Positions 16,385 through 23,634 of a stretch of DNA of 64,000 nt are shown in pieces. The DNA lies in the NCBI GenBank assembly GCA_027296055.1, contig JAPUJT010000066.1, positions 1-64,000 of the forward strand, given 5' to 3'. Positions within the stretch are counted from its first letter, which is position 1. Every line of letters begins with the position of its first letter. This DNA comes from Planctomycetota bacterium (GTDB taxonomy: Bacteria; Planctomycetota; JAPUJT01). The translations under genes and the position numbers were made by a program. Below the pieces are notes generated by a model. The model was not told where the DNA came from, ran no database searches, and worked only from the letters and a program-made list of their open reading frames with translations.

Positions 16385-16741
16385 ATGAGACGACTGGGGG
16401 AGATGCTGCAGGAGATGAAGAGAAGGGGGGAGATCACCCACGCGCACAAGGGGAATAATAGTCATGCTGGGGGTAGCAAGACAAAGGGCGGCTATCGTCG
16501 GATCGATCCGACCCCGTACCCTCGCGACTCTGCCGGCGTCGCTCTCCGTGAACTACAGGACGCCTCAAATGAGGTGGGGCGACCATCCCACTGGAGTTAC
16601 GTCGATTCCCTCCCCACGGGGCCCATCTGCCGCTTCCGGCCCGAGCCGTCTACGGCCAGCACAGGAGCCCCATCCGGGACGCATGGCGGGTGGGGCTTTT
16701 CTTCTACCCTCACCCCGAAAAACCCAGGAGACTACACTTGA
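16385..16741 (+). CDS. Possible small element protein
   Basis: A 118-codon frame whose first ~35 residues (MRRLGEMLQEMKRRGEITHA, then a Gly/Lys-rich stretch) look like a short amphipathic helix typical of small phage-type proteins. The second half is Pro/Ser-rich and overlaps a terminator-like hairpin, so the real gene may be shorter or absent. The rest of the 16342-16823 region holds the terminator and the promoter listed separately. Confidence 0.3.
   Translation: MRRLGEMLQEMKRRGEITHAHKGNNSHAGGSKTKGGYRRIDPTPYPRDSAGVALRELQDASNEVGRPSHWSYVDSLPTGPICRFRPEPSTASTGAPSGTHGGWGFSSTLTPKNPGDYT
16666..16702 (+). terminator. Rho-independent terminator
   Basis: AGCCCCA (16666-16672) pairs with TGGGGCT (16691-16697) and TTTT follows. 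It closes the replication-gene transcript before the promoter of the RHH-integrase operon. Confidence 0.6.
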
Positions 16742-16766
16742 TTCCCCAGGAATACAGTGCTATACT
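16738..16766 (+). promoter_or_regulatory. Sigma-70-type promoter for the RHH-integrase operon
   Basis: TTGATT (16738-16743) and TATACT (16761-16766) are separated by exactly 17 bp. The predicted start is about 50 bp upstream of the RHH gene and lies just after a terminator. Confidence 0.6.
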
Positions 16767-16823
16767 CCGCTTGGTGTCTAATATCGTCAAGGCCGACATG
16801 GGCCGCTGAGATGAGGAGGGGTC

Positions 16824-17009
16824 ATGAGTAAGAAGGGCGAGTTGCAAGGGTCGGGAGGGACAACTCAGGCAAAGATTGTCCTCAGGATGCCTAAGGCCCT
16901 GCGGGTGGAGTTGCAACGGTTGGCCGACAAGGATGAGCGGACGTTGTCGGATGTCTGCCGACGCATCCTCAGGTGGTATATCGAGGGCAAGAAGGGAGGC
17001 AAGCGATGA
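16824..17009 (+). CDS. Ribbon-helix-helix regulator
   Basis: A 61-residue protein with a ribbon-helix-helix core. The strand AKIVLRMPKALRVELQRLAD leads into a first helix, then a turn (DERTLSDVCRRILRWYIEG) gives the second helix. It has a strong AGGAGGGG ribosome binding site. Its TGA overlaps the ATG of the integrase gene (ATGA). Small RHH proteins in this position typically regulate the integrase promoter or recombination directionality. Confidence 0.7.
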   Translation: MSKKGELQGSGGTTQAKIVLRMPKALRVELQRLADKDERTLSDVCRRILRWYIEGKKGGKR

Positions 17010-18184
17010 GGAAGACAGGCCGGTCCTTTGGGTCAGTGTTCCAGCGGAAGGCGACCCGTGGACATTTTTGCTCGTGGTCACATCACGGGGAGAAGCAACG
17101 GCGCCTTGGAGGCAGTACCCGGCGAGAGGCTCTCCGCAAGCTGGCGCTGTTGGAGAGGGAGCTAGACCGCGGAGTACCTCACGATGAGGCCGTGACGCTC
17201 GTATGGGGAGATTCGCACAAGAGTGAGTTGACCTTTCGACAGGCCGTGAAGGGGTATCTCGCCGACGCCGAAAGGGGCATGAAGCCCTCCACCTTCCGGC
17301 AGCAGAAGTACCGTCTTCGGAAAATCCTGGAGCTAGTCGCGTGGGCCGACAAGTCCACATCCTCTATCACGGCAACAGACATCCAGAGGTTCATATCCTT
17401 CCGCCTGAAGGGGTCGGCGCCCTCCACCTGCAACCGGGACGTCTCATCTTTCCGTAGTGTGTTCGAGTGGGCCCAGAGGATGGGGCACTGCACCAGCACA
17501 AACCCCGTCAAGGACATCCGCCTACTCAGCGAGAAGGGCCGGGAGCGCAAGATGTACCTGACCATCTCGGAGTCAGCGACGTTTCTCCGGGCTTGCCAGG
17601 ACGAAGGGGACGTACTTGTCCACGACTTCATGACCGTCGCCTTGCGGACGGGATGTCGGAGGGGGGAACTGCTTTCCCTCGAATGGAGGGATGTACTCCT
17701 GGACCGCGCCGAGATGACGATCCGGGCTTGCAATTCCAAGTCGAGCAAGGACCGGACCATCCCCCTGGGGAAGACAGTCATCGAGACGTTCCGACGACTC
17801 CGGGCCAGGGAGAAGGTGATCCAAGTGGACGGAAGCGGTCGGGTGTTCATGGAGAACTGCAAGCCCCTCCATGTCGTTCGGTTGCAGCGGACCTTCGAGC
17901 GTATCCGTCAACGCCTCTCCAAGGGAAAGGGGCTCGTCCCGGAGAAGTTGAATGAATTCGTGATCCACTCGCTACGGCACACCTTCGCAACCCTGGGCCT
18001 CCAGGCGGGGGCATCCCTGTGGGTGATGCAAAAACTCCTGGGACATTCCAACCCGGCCATGACGGCATCGCTGTACGGCCACCATTCCGCCTCCGCTGCC
18101 CGTCCGTCCGTGGACCTTCTCGATGCGGCCCTGGACGGCGGGGGCGTGGAGGAGAAGAAGGGGAGCTCCGCGAGCGGGGCGTAG
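17006..18184 (+). CDS. int: Tyrosine recombinase (integrase)
   Basis: A 392-residue site-specific recombinase. After an N-terminal DNA-binding part come a SAM-like core-binding domain (about 65-155) and the catalytic domain. Catalytic features seen: ALRTGCRRGELLSLEW (Arg I), a Lys in the SKSSKDRTIPL beta-hairpin, HSLRHTF (H-x-x-R), LGHSNPAMTASLYGHH (second His and the Tyr nucleophile). The start is fixed by the ATGA overlap with the RHH gene. It lies at the right edge of the element, next to a truncated host gene, as expected of an integrase. Confidence 0.9.
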   Translation: MRKTGRSFGSVFQRKATRGHFCSWSHHGEKQRRLGGSTRREALRKLALLERELDRGVPHDEAVTLVWGDSHKSELTFRQAVKGYLADAERGMKPSTFRQQKYRLRKILELVAWADKSTSSITATDIQRFISFRLKGSAPSTCNRDVSSFRSVFEWAQRMGHCTSTNPVKDIRLLSEKGRERKMYLTISESATFLRACQDEGDVLVHDFMTVALRTGCRRGELLSLEWRDVLLDRAEMTIRACNSKSSKDRTIPLGKTVIETFRRLRAREKVIQVDGSGRVFMENCKPLHVVRLQRTFERIRQRLSKGKGLVPEKLNEFVIHSLRHTFATLGLQAGASLWVMQKLLGHSNPAMTASLYGHHSASAARPSVDLLDAALDGGGVEEKKGSSASGA

Positions 18185-18216
18185 AACCCCGGCGTCAACA
18201 TCAGCGACACGGAGGG

Positions 18217-18240
18217 GGGCCCCCAACGGGGGGCCCTTTT
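18217..18240 (+). terminator. Rho-independent terminator after integrase
   Basis: GGGCCCCC pairs with GGGGGCCC around AACG and is followed by TTTT, 32 bp after the integrase stop. Confidence 0.7.
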
Positions 18241-18395
18241 CCATTCCAGGGGAGCAACCCCATCTCCTCCGTCTACCTCTACCTCGTGGACACCCCCGGC
18301 ACCTGGTTCGGCACCTGAACTGCCGCGATGCTACACGGACACTTGAAACGCCACGCGACAGGGCCGGAGCCCCTAACCCCCAACGGCACGGAGCA

Positions 18396-18980
18396 TTATG
18401 GCCCCTCAGGAGTCGCGGGGCGGGATTCCGGGGAAAGGGGGTTGTTGGACATGATCACCGACGTCTGTCCTCCGGCCGTCTCGTAGACCATGCAGAGCGC
18501 GGCGACGAGCAAAGTCGCTGCCATGATGTCCCAGCCCAGTAGCGTGTTGAGAAGCGTGGCGAAAGTGAGGAAGCCGATGCCGATGTAGCCCATGAGATAG
18601 AGGAGGAGAATGCAGGTCGCGGCGATCCGCGTGGGGCGATCGAATCGACGCTCGAAGTACTCCGGCACCGAGAGGATGCGCCCGTAGTAGAGGATCGGCA
18701 GCCAGCCGAACATCCAGAGAGGCATCCAGAACCAGTCGTTCAGATAGGTCTGCGACGAGGAGAGGCCGTATCGGAACCCGACCGCGCTGTACTTGATGAA
18801 CGAATAGGAGCCGACGACCGTGGCAACGCAGGAGATGGTGACCAGCCAGGCCGGGAATCGCTGCCCTCCCAGGAAAAAATCGTGCGTACTCTTCGTGAAA
18901 CGGCCGAACAGCATACCGAAGAGCGTGATCCCCGCGAAATAGGCGACGATGACGACGTAGTCTAGTTGCGTCCCGACCAC
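18396..18980 (-). pseudogene. Truncated sodium:solute symporter (N-terminal part)
   Basis: A 194-codon frame whose first ~176 residues match the N-terminus of the SSS family: an initial membrane helix (YVVIVAYFAGITLFGMLFGR), FFLGGQRFPAW, VGSYSFIKYSAVGFRYG and the AGGQTSVIM motif. Full family members are about 500-600 residues. Similarity ends at the Met codon near 18450, where a short unrelated tail runs to a stop. The missing two thirds are not in this window. The break lies ~270 bp beyond the integrase stop, so insertion of the element or a related deletion probably caused it. Confidence 0.7.
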
Positions 18981-19150
18981 TGGAGGATCCCTTGAAGGAG
19001 GGCGAAGAAGGAGAGTCCACCGAGCAGGATTCCCAGACGGCGTCGCTTCCGCGGCGTCGAGAGCCCGACTTCACCGGCCCGCCACGCCAGGAAGACTCCC
19101 AGCCCGAAAACGGCCCCACCGACCAGGTACTGATAGAGGAAGGCGTGCAT
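18962..19150 (-). CDS. Small membrane protein paired with the symporter
   Basis: A 62-residue protein with two membrane helices (YLVGGAVFGLGVFLAWRAG, then LGILLGGLSFFALLQGIL). It starts at ATG 19150 with AGAGG upstream and overlaps the symporter start by 19 nt, implying co-translation. Short membrane proteins directly before SSS symporters occur in several phyla, possibly as small subunits. Since the symporter is truncated, this gene may now be orphaned. Confidence 0.6.
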   Translation of the reverse strand: MHAFLYQYLVGGAVFGLGVFLAWRAGEVGLSTPRKRRRLGILLGGLSFFALLQGILQWSGRN

Positions 19151-19276
19151 GTCGAAGCCTCTCTTAGCACGCGGCGGGGCGATCGTCAAACTCTGCCCAT
19201 CTCGCCTGGATCTTTCTCCGTCGGGTCGCGTCGGATATCATTCTCGGTTTCGTTCCCCTTGGCGAGGCGTCCGGAG

Positions 19277-20473
19277 ATGAGCGAGCCCTCCACGTCCTTT
19301 CTTCGCTATGTGCCGCCGATGGGGATCTACGAGACGCTCTACGCCTTCCTCGAGTCGTTCGGCTCGTACATGGGAGAGCCGGGAACGCATCCGTGGAGCC
19401 AGGGCTTTCCCCGTACCGTGCAGCTACCCGGAGGCCCGGCGCTGCCCCGCGAGATCACCGTCACATCCGACCACCTGAAGTACCCGAAGGCCTGGGGCAT
19501 GCCCTCGCTGCGAGAAGCGCTTGCTTCCTATTACAAGAGGTATTACCAGGCCGACATCTCGCCCGAGAACGTCATGGTCTTTGCCGGGGGACGGCCTGCC
19601 CTCGTAACCGTTCTGCTGTTCTTGCAGCCTGACATCCCGGTTCGCGTTGCGTCGACGGAGTACACACCCTACTACGACATGCTGCGGCTCCTGGGACGCC
19701 AGCATGAATTCGTCCACAGCGGCGAGGAGAATGGTTTCGCCCCGCCGATCCAGGACTATGCGCGGACTGGAGAGAGCGGCCGGCACTTGATCCTGATGAG
19801 CAACCCCTGTAACCCGACGGGGGTCACTCGAAAGGGAGCGGATCTCGAGGCGCTGGTTGAGGCCGCCAGCTCGGATAACGTCGGGCTGCTCATCGACGAG
19901 GCCTACGAGCTGTTCGTCGATGAGCCGTCGAGCGCCCTCCGATACGTACGGAACATCGAGGAATCCAATCTCTTCGTTGTCGGGGCGGCGACCAAGGGGC
20001 TGCAGTCCCCTGGCATCCGCATCGGGTGGGTCGTCTCGTCACGGCGCCATATCGAAATCCTGGGCAACTACTCGTCGTTCGGGATGGGGGGCGTCTCCCA
20101 TCCGTCGCAGTGCTTTGCCCTCGAGCTATTGGGCGAAGATCGCGTCGCTCTGGCAAGGAAGGCCGTTCCCGCCTTCTATCGGAGTCAGCGAGATCGATAC
20201 GGCGAGGCATTCGAGAGGCTCGGCCTCCGGCTCTTCACCGGAGAGGGCGGCTTCTACCACTGGTGCCGGCTCCGAAGGGCTCTCACCGCTCATGACCTGA
20301 ACCTTCGGCTCTTCAAGGAGGGCGCCGCCATCCTGAAGGGAATCGACTGCGACATGTTGCGGCGCGGCCCTGATTCCCCGCTACAGAACTTCTTCCGGTT
20401 CTCCTTCGGACCCCTGGATCCGGAGTCGTTCGAGTCCGACATCGAGATCCTGGAGCGCGCCCTCGACACTTGA
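19277..20473 (+). CDS. PLP-dependent aminotransferase, class I/II
   Basis: A 398-residue fold-type I aminotransferase. Recognisable parts are MSNPCNPTGV (cofactor-binding Asn region), LLIDEAYE (Asp binding the pyridine nitrogen) and ATKGLQSPGIRIGW (Schiff-base Lys in a T-K-G context), plus FFRFSFG (substrate-carboxylate Arg) near the end. The substrate cannot be named. It converges with argH with only 6 bp between the stops. The ATG at 19277 fits the family length; in-frame sequence upstream is low-quality coding. Confidence 0.8.
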   Translation: MSEPSTSFLRYVPPMGIYETLYAFLESFGSYMGEPGTHPWSQGFPRTVQLPGGPALPREITVTSDHLKYPKAWGMPSLREALASYYKRYYQADISPENVMVFAGGRPALVTVLLFLQPDIPVRVASTEYTPYYDMLRLLGRQHEFVHSGEENGFAPPIQDYARTGESGRHLILMSNPCNPTGVTRKGADLEALVEAASSDNVGLLIDEAYELFVDEPSSALRYVRNIEESNLFVVGAATKGLQSPGIRIGWVVSSRRHIEILGNYSSFGMGGVSHPSQCFALELLGEDRVALARKAVPAFYRSQRDRYGEAFERLGLRLFTGEGGFYHWCRLRRALTAHDLNLRLFKEGAAILKGIDCDMLRRGPDSPLQNFFRFSFGPLDPESFESDIEILERALDT

Positions 20474-20479
20474 TTGGTT

Positions 20480-21844
20480 CTACCGGGAGAGTTGGCGTAG
20501 CCTCTGGCGGACCCTGGAGATGCCTGTTCCTCCCGGGGAGTTTCTGCGGCGGACCGACTCTCGCGCCGTGATCCGGCTCAAGACGTCGGCCTCGAAGACC
20601 GGGCTCGCTCTCTTCAGCTCGGCAACGGTCAGGTCCGCCAGGGAGGTGCCTTTCGTCGCGGTACGCTTCATCAGACGGGCCACGGCCTGGTGAGCGTCCC
20701 GGAAGGGCATCCCCTTTTCCGTCAGGTATTCGGCCAGATCGGTAGCCAGCATCTCGGAGCCCGAGGCCGCCTCCTCCATCACTACCTTGCGGACCACGAG
20801 CCCCTTGATGGCCAGCGTCAGCGCTTGCACTGACGCTCCGGCCGTCTCGGCCGCGTCATAGAGCGGGGGTTTCGTTTCCTGAAGATCCCGGTTGTAGCCG
20901 GCGGGCAGTCCCTTCAGGATCGTCAGGAGGGACACAAGATCCCCCACGACCCGACCGCTCTTGGCGCGCACCAGCTCCACCAGGTCCGCGTTTTTCTTCT
21001 GCGGCATGATGCTGGAGGACGTGCAGAGCTCGTCCGGCAGCTCGATGAATCCGAACTCGGAGCTCGACCAGAGGATCAGGTTCTCGGCGATCTGAGATAG
21101 GTGTGTCTGCAGAAGCGAACAGGCAAAGACGAACTCCGCAGCGAAGTCCCGATCACTTACAGCGTCGATGCTATTGGCAAAGAGGCCTTTGAGTCCCAGC
21201 GCCTTCGCGGAGATGCGCGGGTCGATCCGGAGGGACGTCCCGGCGAGCGCCCCGGCGCCGAGGGGGGAGACGTCGACTCGCTTGCGGCAATCGGTCAGTC
21301 GGCCTTCGTCACGCACGATCATCTCGTGAAACGACAGCAAGACATGGGCGAAGAGGACTGGCTGGGCCCGCTGCAGGTGGGTGTACCCGGGGCAGATCAC
21401 ATCCGAGGTTCCCCGCGCCCGTCGCACCAACACCTTTCGCAGCCCGGAGAGCCGTCCGAGAAGAGAGTCGATCGCGTCCCGCGTCCAGAGACGCAGGTCC
21501 AAGGCAACCTGATCGTTGCGGCTTCGGCCCGCGTGGATCTTGGCTCCCGCCCGCCCCGCCAGCTGGATCAGCCTCTTCTCCACGTTCATGTGGACGTCTT
21601 CGTCCGTGGCGTCGAGCTTCCATTTTCCCTGTTCGTGCTCCCGGCGGATGCGTCGGAGGGCCCTGACGACTGTGGCGGCCTCCTTGGGATTCAGAAGCCC
21701 CGCCTTCGAGAGCGCCCGAGCGTGGGCGATCGATCCCTCGATGTCATACGGTACAAGTCTCTCGTCGTCCTCGACGGAGGCGACGAACTCTTCCGCGAAC
21801 GGATCCGGATCCTTCGAGAATCGCTCGCGTATTAGCCGTCCCAT
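20480..21844 (-). CDS. argH: Argininosuccinate lyase
   Basis: A 454-residue enzyme that cleaves argininosuccinate to arginine and fumarate in the cytoplasm. It shows the N-terminal EDVHMNVEKRL and AGRSRNDQVALDLRLW segments, and the fumarase/aspartase signature as SSIMPQKKNADLVELVR, where Ala replaces the usual Pro after Lys-Lys-Asn. The start ATG 21844 overlaps the argG stop by 13 nt, so the two are translated from one message. The longer upstream frame is argG sequence in another frame. Confidence 0.95.
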   Translation of the reverse strand: MGRLIRERFSKDPDPFAEEFVASVEDDERLVPYDIEGSIAHARALSKAGLLNPKEAATVVRALRRIRREHEQGKWKLDATDEDVHMNVEKRLIQLAGRAGAKIHAGRSRNDQVALDLRLWTRDAIDSLLGRLSGLRKVLVRRARGTSDVICPGYTHLQRAQPVLFAHVLLSFHEMIVRDEGRLTDCRKRVDVSPLGAGALAGTSLRIDPRISAKALGLKGLFANSIDAVSDRDFAAEFVFACSLLQTHLSQIAENLILWSSSEFGFIELPDELCTSSSIMPQKKNADLVELVRAKSGRVVGDLVSLLTILKGLPAGYNRDLQETKPPLYDAAETAGASVQALTLAIKGLVVRKVVMEEAASGSEMLATDLAEYLTEKGMPFRDAHQAVARLMKRTATKGTSLADLTVAELKRASPVFEADVLSRITARESVRRRNSPGGTGISRVRQRLRQLSR

Positions 21845-23025
21845 CGGAGGCTCCGGTTGAGGGACAACCTCAGGGCATTCAGCCGGATGAATCCTGCCGC
21901 ATCCGTGCCGTTGAAGCTCCCGATGGTGTCGAACGAGACCGCGTCGGGGCTGTAGAGGGAGCCGGGCGACTTGCGGCCTACCACCCACACGCCGCCCTTG
22001 TAGAGCTTCAGCCGCGCCGTTCCGCGGATCTCTTCCTGGGTGGCATCGAAAAAGGCGAGGAGGGCCTTCATCTCGGGTGAGTGCCAGAAGCCGTTGTAGA
22101 CCAGCTCGGCGAACTTCGGGATCAGGGAGTCGCGCAGGTGCATCGCCTCCCGATCCATCGCGAGCGACTCGACGGCCCGATGGGCGGGTTGCAGGAGCGT
22201 CACGCCCGGCGTCTCGTAGATCCCGCGGGACTTCATCCCCAGGAACCGATTCTCGACGATGTCGACCCTGCCGATCCCGTGTCTCCCCGCGATAGAATTC
22301 AGCCGCTCCAGAAGCGCCGCAGGGGACAGCTCCTCTCCGTTACAGGCCGTGGGGGCGCCCTTGTCGAATTCAATCTCGACGTACTCGGCCTCGTCGGGGG
22401 CCTCTTCCGGCGAGACCGTCATCTGGAAGATGTCTGCGGGGGCTTCGTTCCAGGGATCCTCCAGGATCCCTCCCTCGTACGAGACGTGCATCAGATTGGC
22501 ATCGATGCTGTAAGGCTTGTCACGGGTGATCGGCAGCTTGATCCCCCTCTTTTCTGCGTACTCGAAGAGGTCCGCTCGCGATGTGAAGCTCCACTCCCGC
22601 CAGGGGGCGATCACCTTCAACTCGGGCTCCAGGGCGGCGATCGTGAGCTCGAACCGTATCTGGTCGTTCCCCTTCCCGGTGGCCCCGTGAGCGACGGCGG
22701 CCGCCCCTTCCTTCCTGGCCACCTGCGCGAGATATTTCGCGATAACCGGCCGGGCGAGGGAGGTCCCCATCAGGTACGCCCCCTCGTATACGGCATTGGC
22801 CTTCACGGCCGGGAAGACATATTCGCGCACGAACTCTTCCTTGAGGTCCACGAGGTGCACCTTGTCTGCGCCCGTGTCAGATGCCTTTCGCGCCACGGCG
22901 AGCATGTCTTCGCCCTGTCCGACGTCCGCGATGAAAGCGATCACGGTCGCCTGGTACTTCTCCTTCAACCAGTGGAGAATGACGGACGTGTCCAGTCCGC
23001 CGGAATACGCGAGCACGATTTTCAT
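21832..23025 (-). CDS. argG: Argininosuccinate synthase
   Basis: A 397-residue ligase joining citrulline and aspartate with ATP. The N-terminal PP-loop is MKIVLAYSGGLDTSVILHWL; other family blocks are ADVGQGED and HGATGKGNDQIRFE. The length is normal for the family. It lies 63 bp downstream of argR and overlaps argH, forming an argR-argG-argH unit. No ARG-box-like palindrome is seen in the 63-bp gap, so control may act from the argR promoter. Confidence 0.96.
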   Translation of the reverse strand: MKIVLAYSGGLDTSVILHWLKEKYQATVIAFIADVGQGEDMLAVARKASDTGADKVHLVDLKEEFVREYVFPAVKANAVYEGAYLMGTSLARPVIAKYLAQVARKEGAAAVAHGATGKGNDQIRFELTIAALEPELKVIAPWREWSFTSRADLFEYAEKRGIKLPITRDKPYSIDANLMHVSYEGGILEDPWNEAPADIFQMTVSPEEAPDEAEYVEIEFDKGAPTACNGEELSPAALLERLNSIAGRHGIGRVDIVENRFLGMKSRGIYETPGVTLLQPAHRAVESLAMDREAMHLRDSLIPKFAELVYNGFWHSPEMKALLAFFDATQEEIRGTARLKLYKGGVWVVGRKSPGSLYSPDAVSFDTIGSFNGTDAAGFIRLNALRLSLNRSLRWDG

Positions 23026-23088
23026 CCCATCATCCTTTCCCCGGGGGAACCGATAACCACATCGGCACTTCGTTTGAAATGGATACTC

Positions 23089-23544
23089 CTATCCTCGGAG
23101 GGAGTTGAGCTTCCTTGCGACCTTCTTGGCTGCGGCGTCCTCGCGCACGACGACCAGAAGGGTATCGTCTCCTGCCACGGTGCCTGCGATCTGCGGCCAT
23201 CGAAGCCGATCGATCGCCAGGCCGAGAGGGGAGGCGTTGCCAGGATCGGTCTTGACGACGAGAAGATTGCGCGAGGCCTCGACGCTCCGGACGAGGCTCC
23301 CGACAAGAGACTCGGCCCCGCCGCTGACCGCGGGGGTAAGGGCCTCCACGGTAGCGTACCGGGCCCCGCCGCCCGACTCGGCCACCTTGACGAGCCCGAG
23401 ATGCCGGACATCCCTGGACAGCGTGGCCTGGTTGACGCTAAACCCCCGTCGCGATAGGCGACTGCGAAGCTGCACCTGGGTCCGTATCGGTCTCTCGGAA
23501 ACAAGCTTCAAGATCGCGCTATGTCGCTCCTTCTTGTTATTCAT
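23089..23544 (-). CDS. argR: Arginine repressor ArgR
   Basis: A 151-residue repressor. The N-terminal winged helix carries the recognition segment VNQATLSRDVRHLGLVKV. The C-terminal hexamerisation/arginine-binding domain includes NLLVVKTDPGNASPLGLAID and IAGTVAGDDTLLVVV with the GD(D)T motif. Two starts are possible (23565 and 23544); 23544 gives the usual N-terminus NNKKERHSAI. Neither has a visible Shine-Dalgarno sequence. A palindrome lies immediately upstream, so autoregulation is likely. Confidence 0.93.
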   Translation of the reverse strand: MNNKKERHSAILKLVSERPIRTQVQLRSRLSRRGFSVNQATLSRDVRHLGLVKVAESGGGARYATVEALTPAVSGGAESLVGSLVRSVEASRNLLVVKTDPGNASPLGLAIDRLRWPQIAGTVAGDDTLLVVVREDAAAKKVARKLNSLRG

Positions 23545-23549
23545 AAAAG

Positions 23550-23574
23550 TGCATAAAGTATACATATTTATGCA
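23550..23574 (-). promoter_or_regulatory. ARG-box-like operator at argR
   Basis: A 25-bp dyad: TGCATAAA and TTTATGCA flank a 9-bp AT-rich centre. A partial third half-site (TTCATAAAA) follows at 23540. It begins 6 bp upstream of the argR ATG at 23544 and overlaps the alternative ATG at 23565. Symmetry and A+T richness match ArgR operators in general form. Confidence 0.65.
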
Positions 23575-23634
23575 ATCGAGTCAAGAGGGAAACCCCGACG
23601 AATTCTGCGGAGGCAGAATCCCCCCTAGCGCGTC

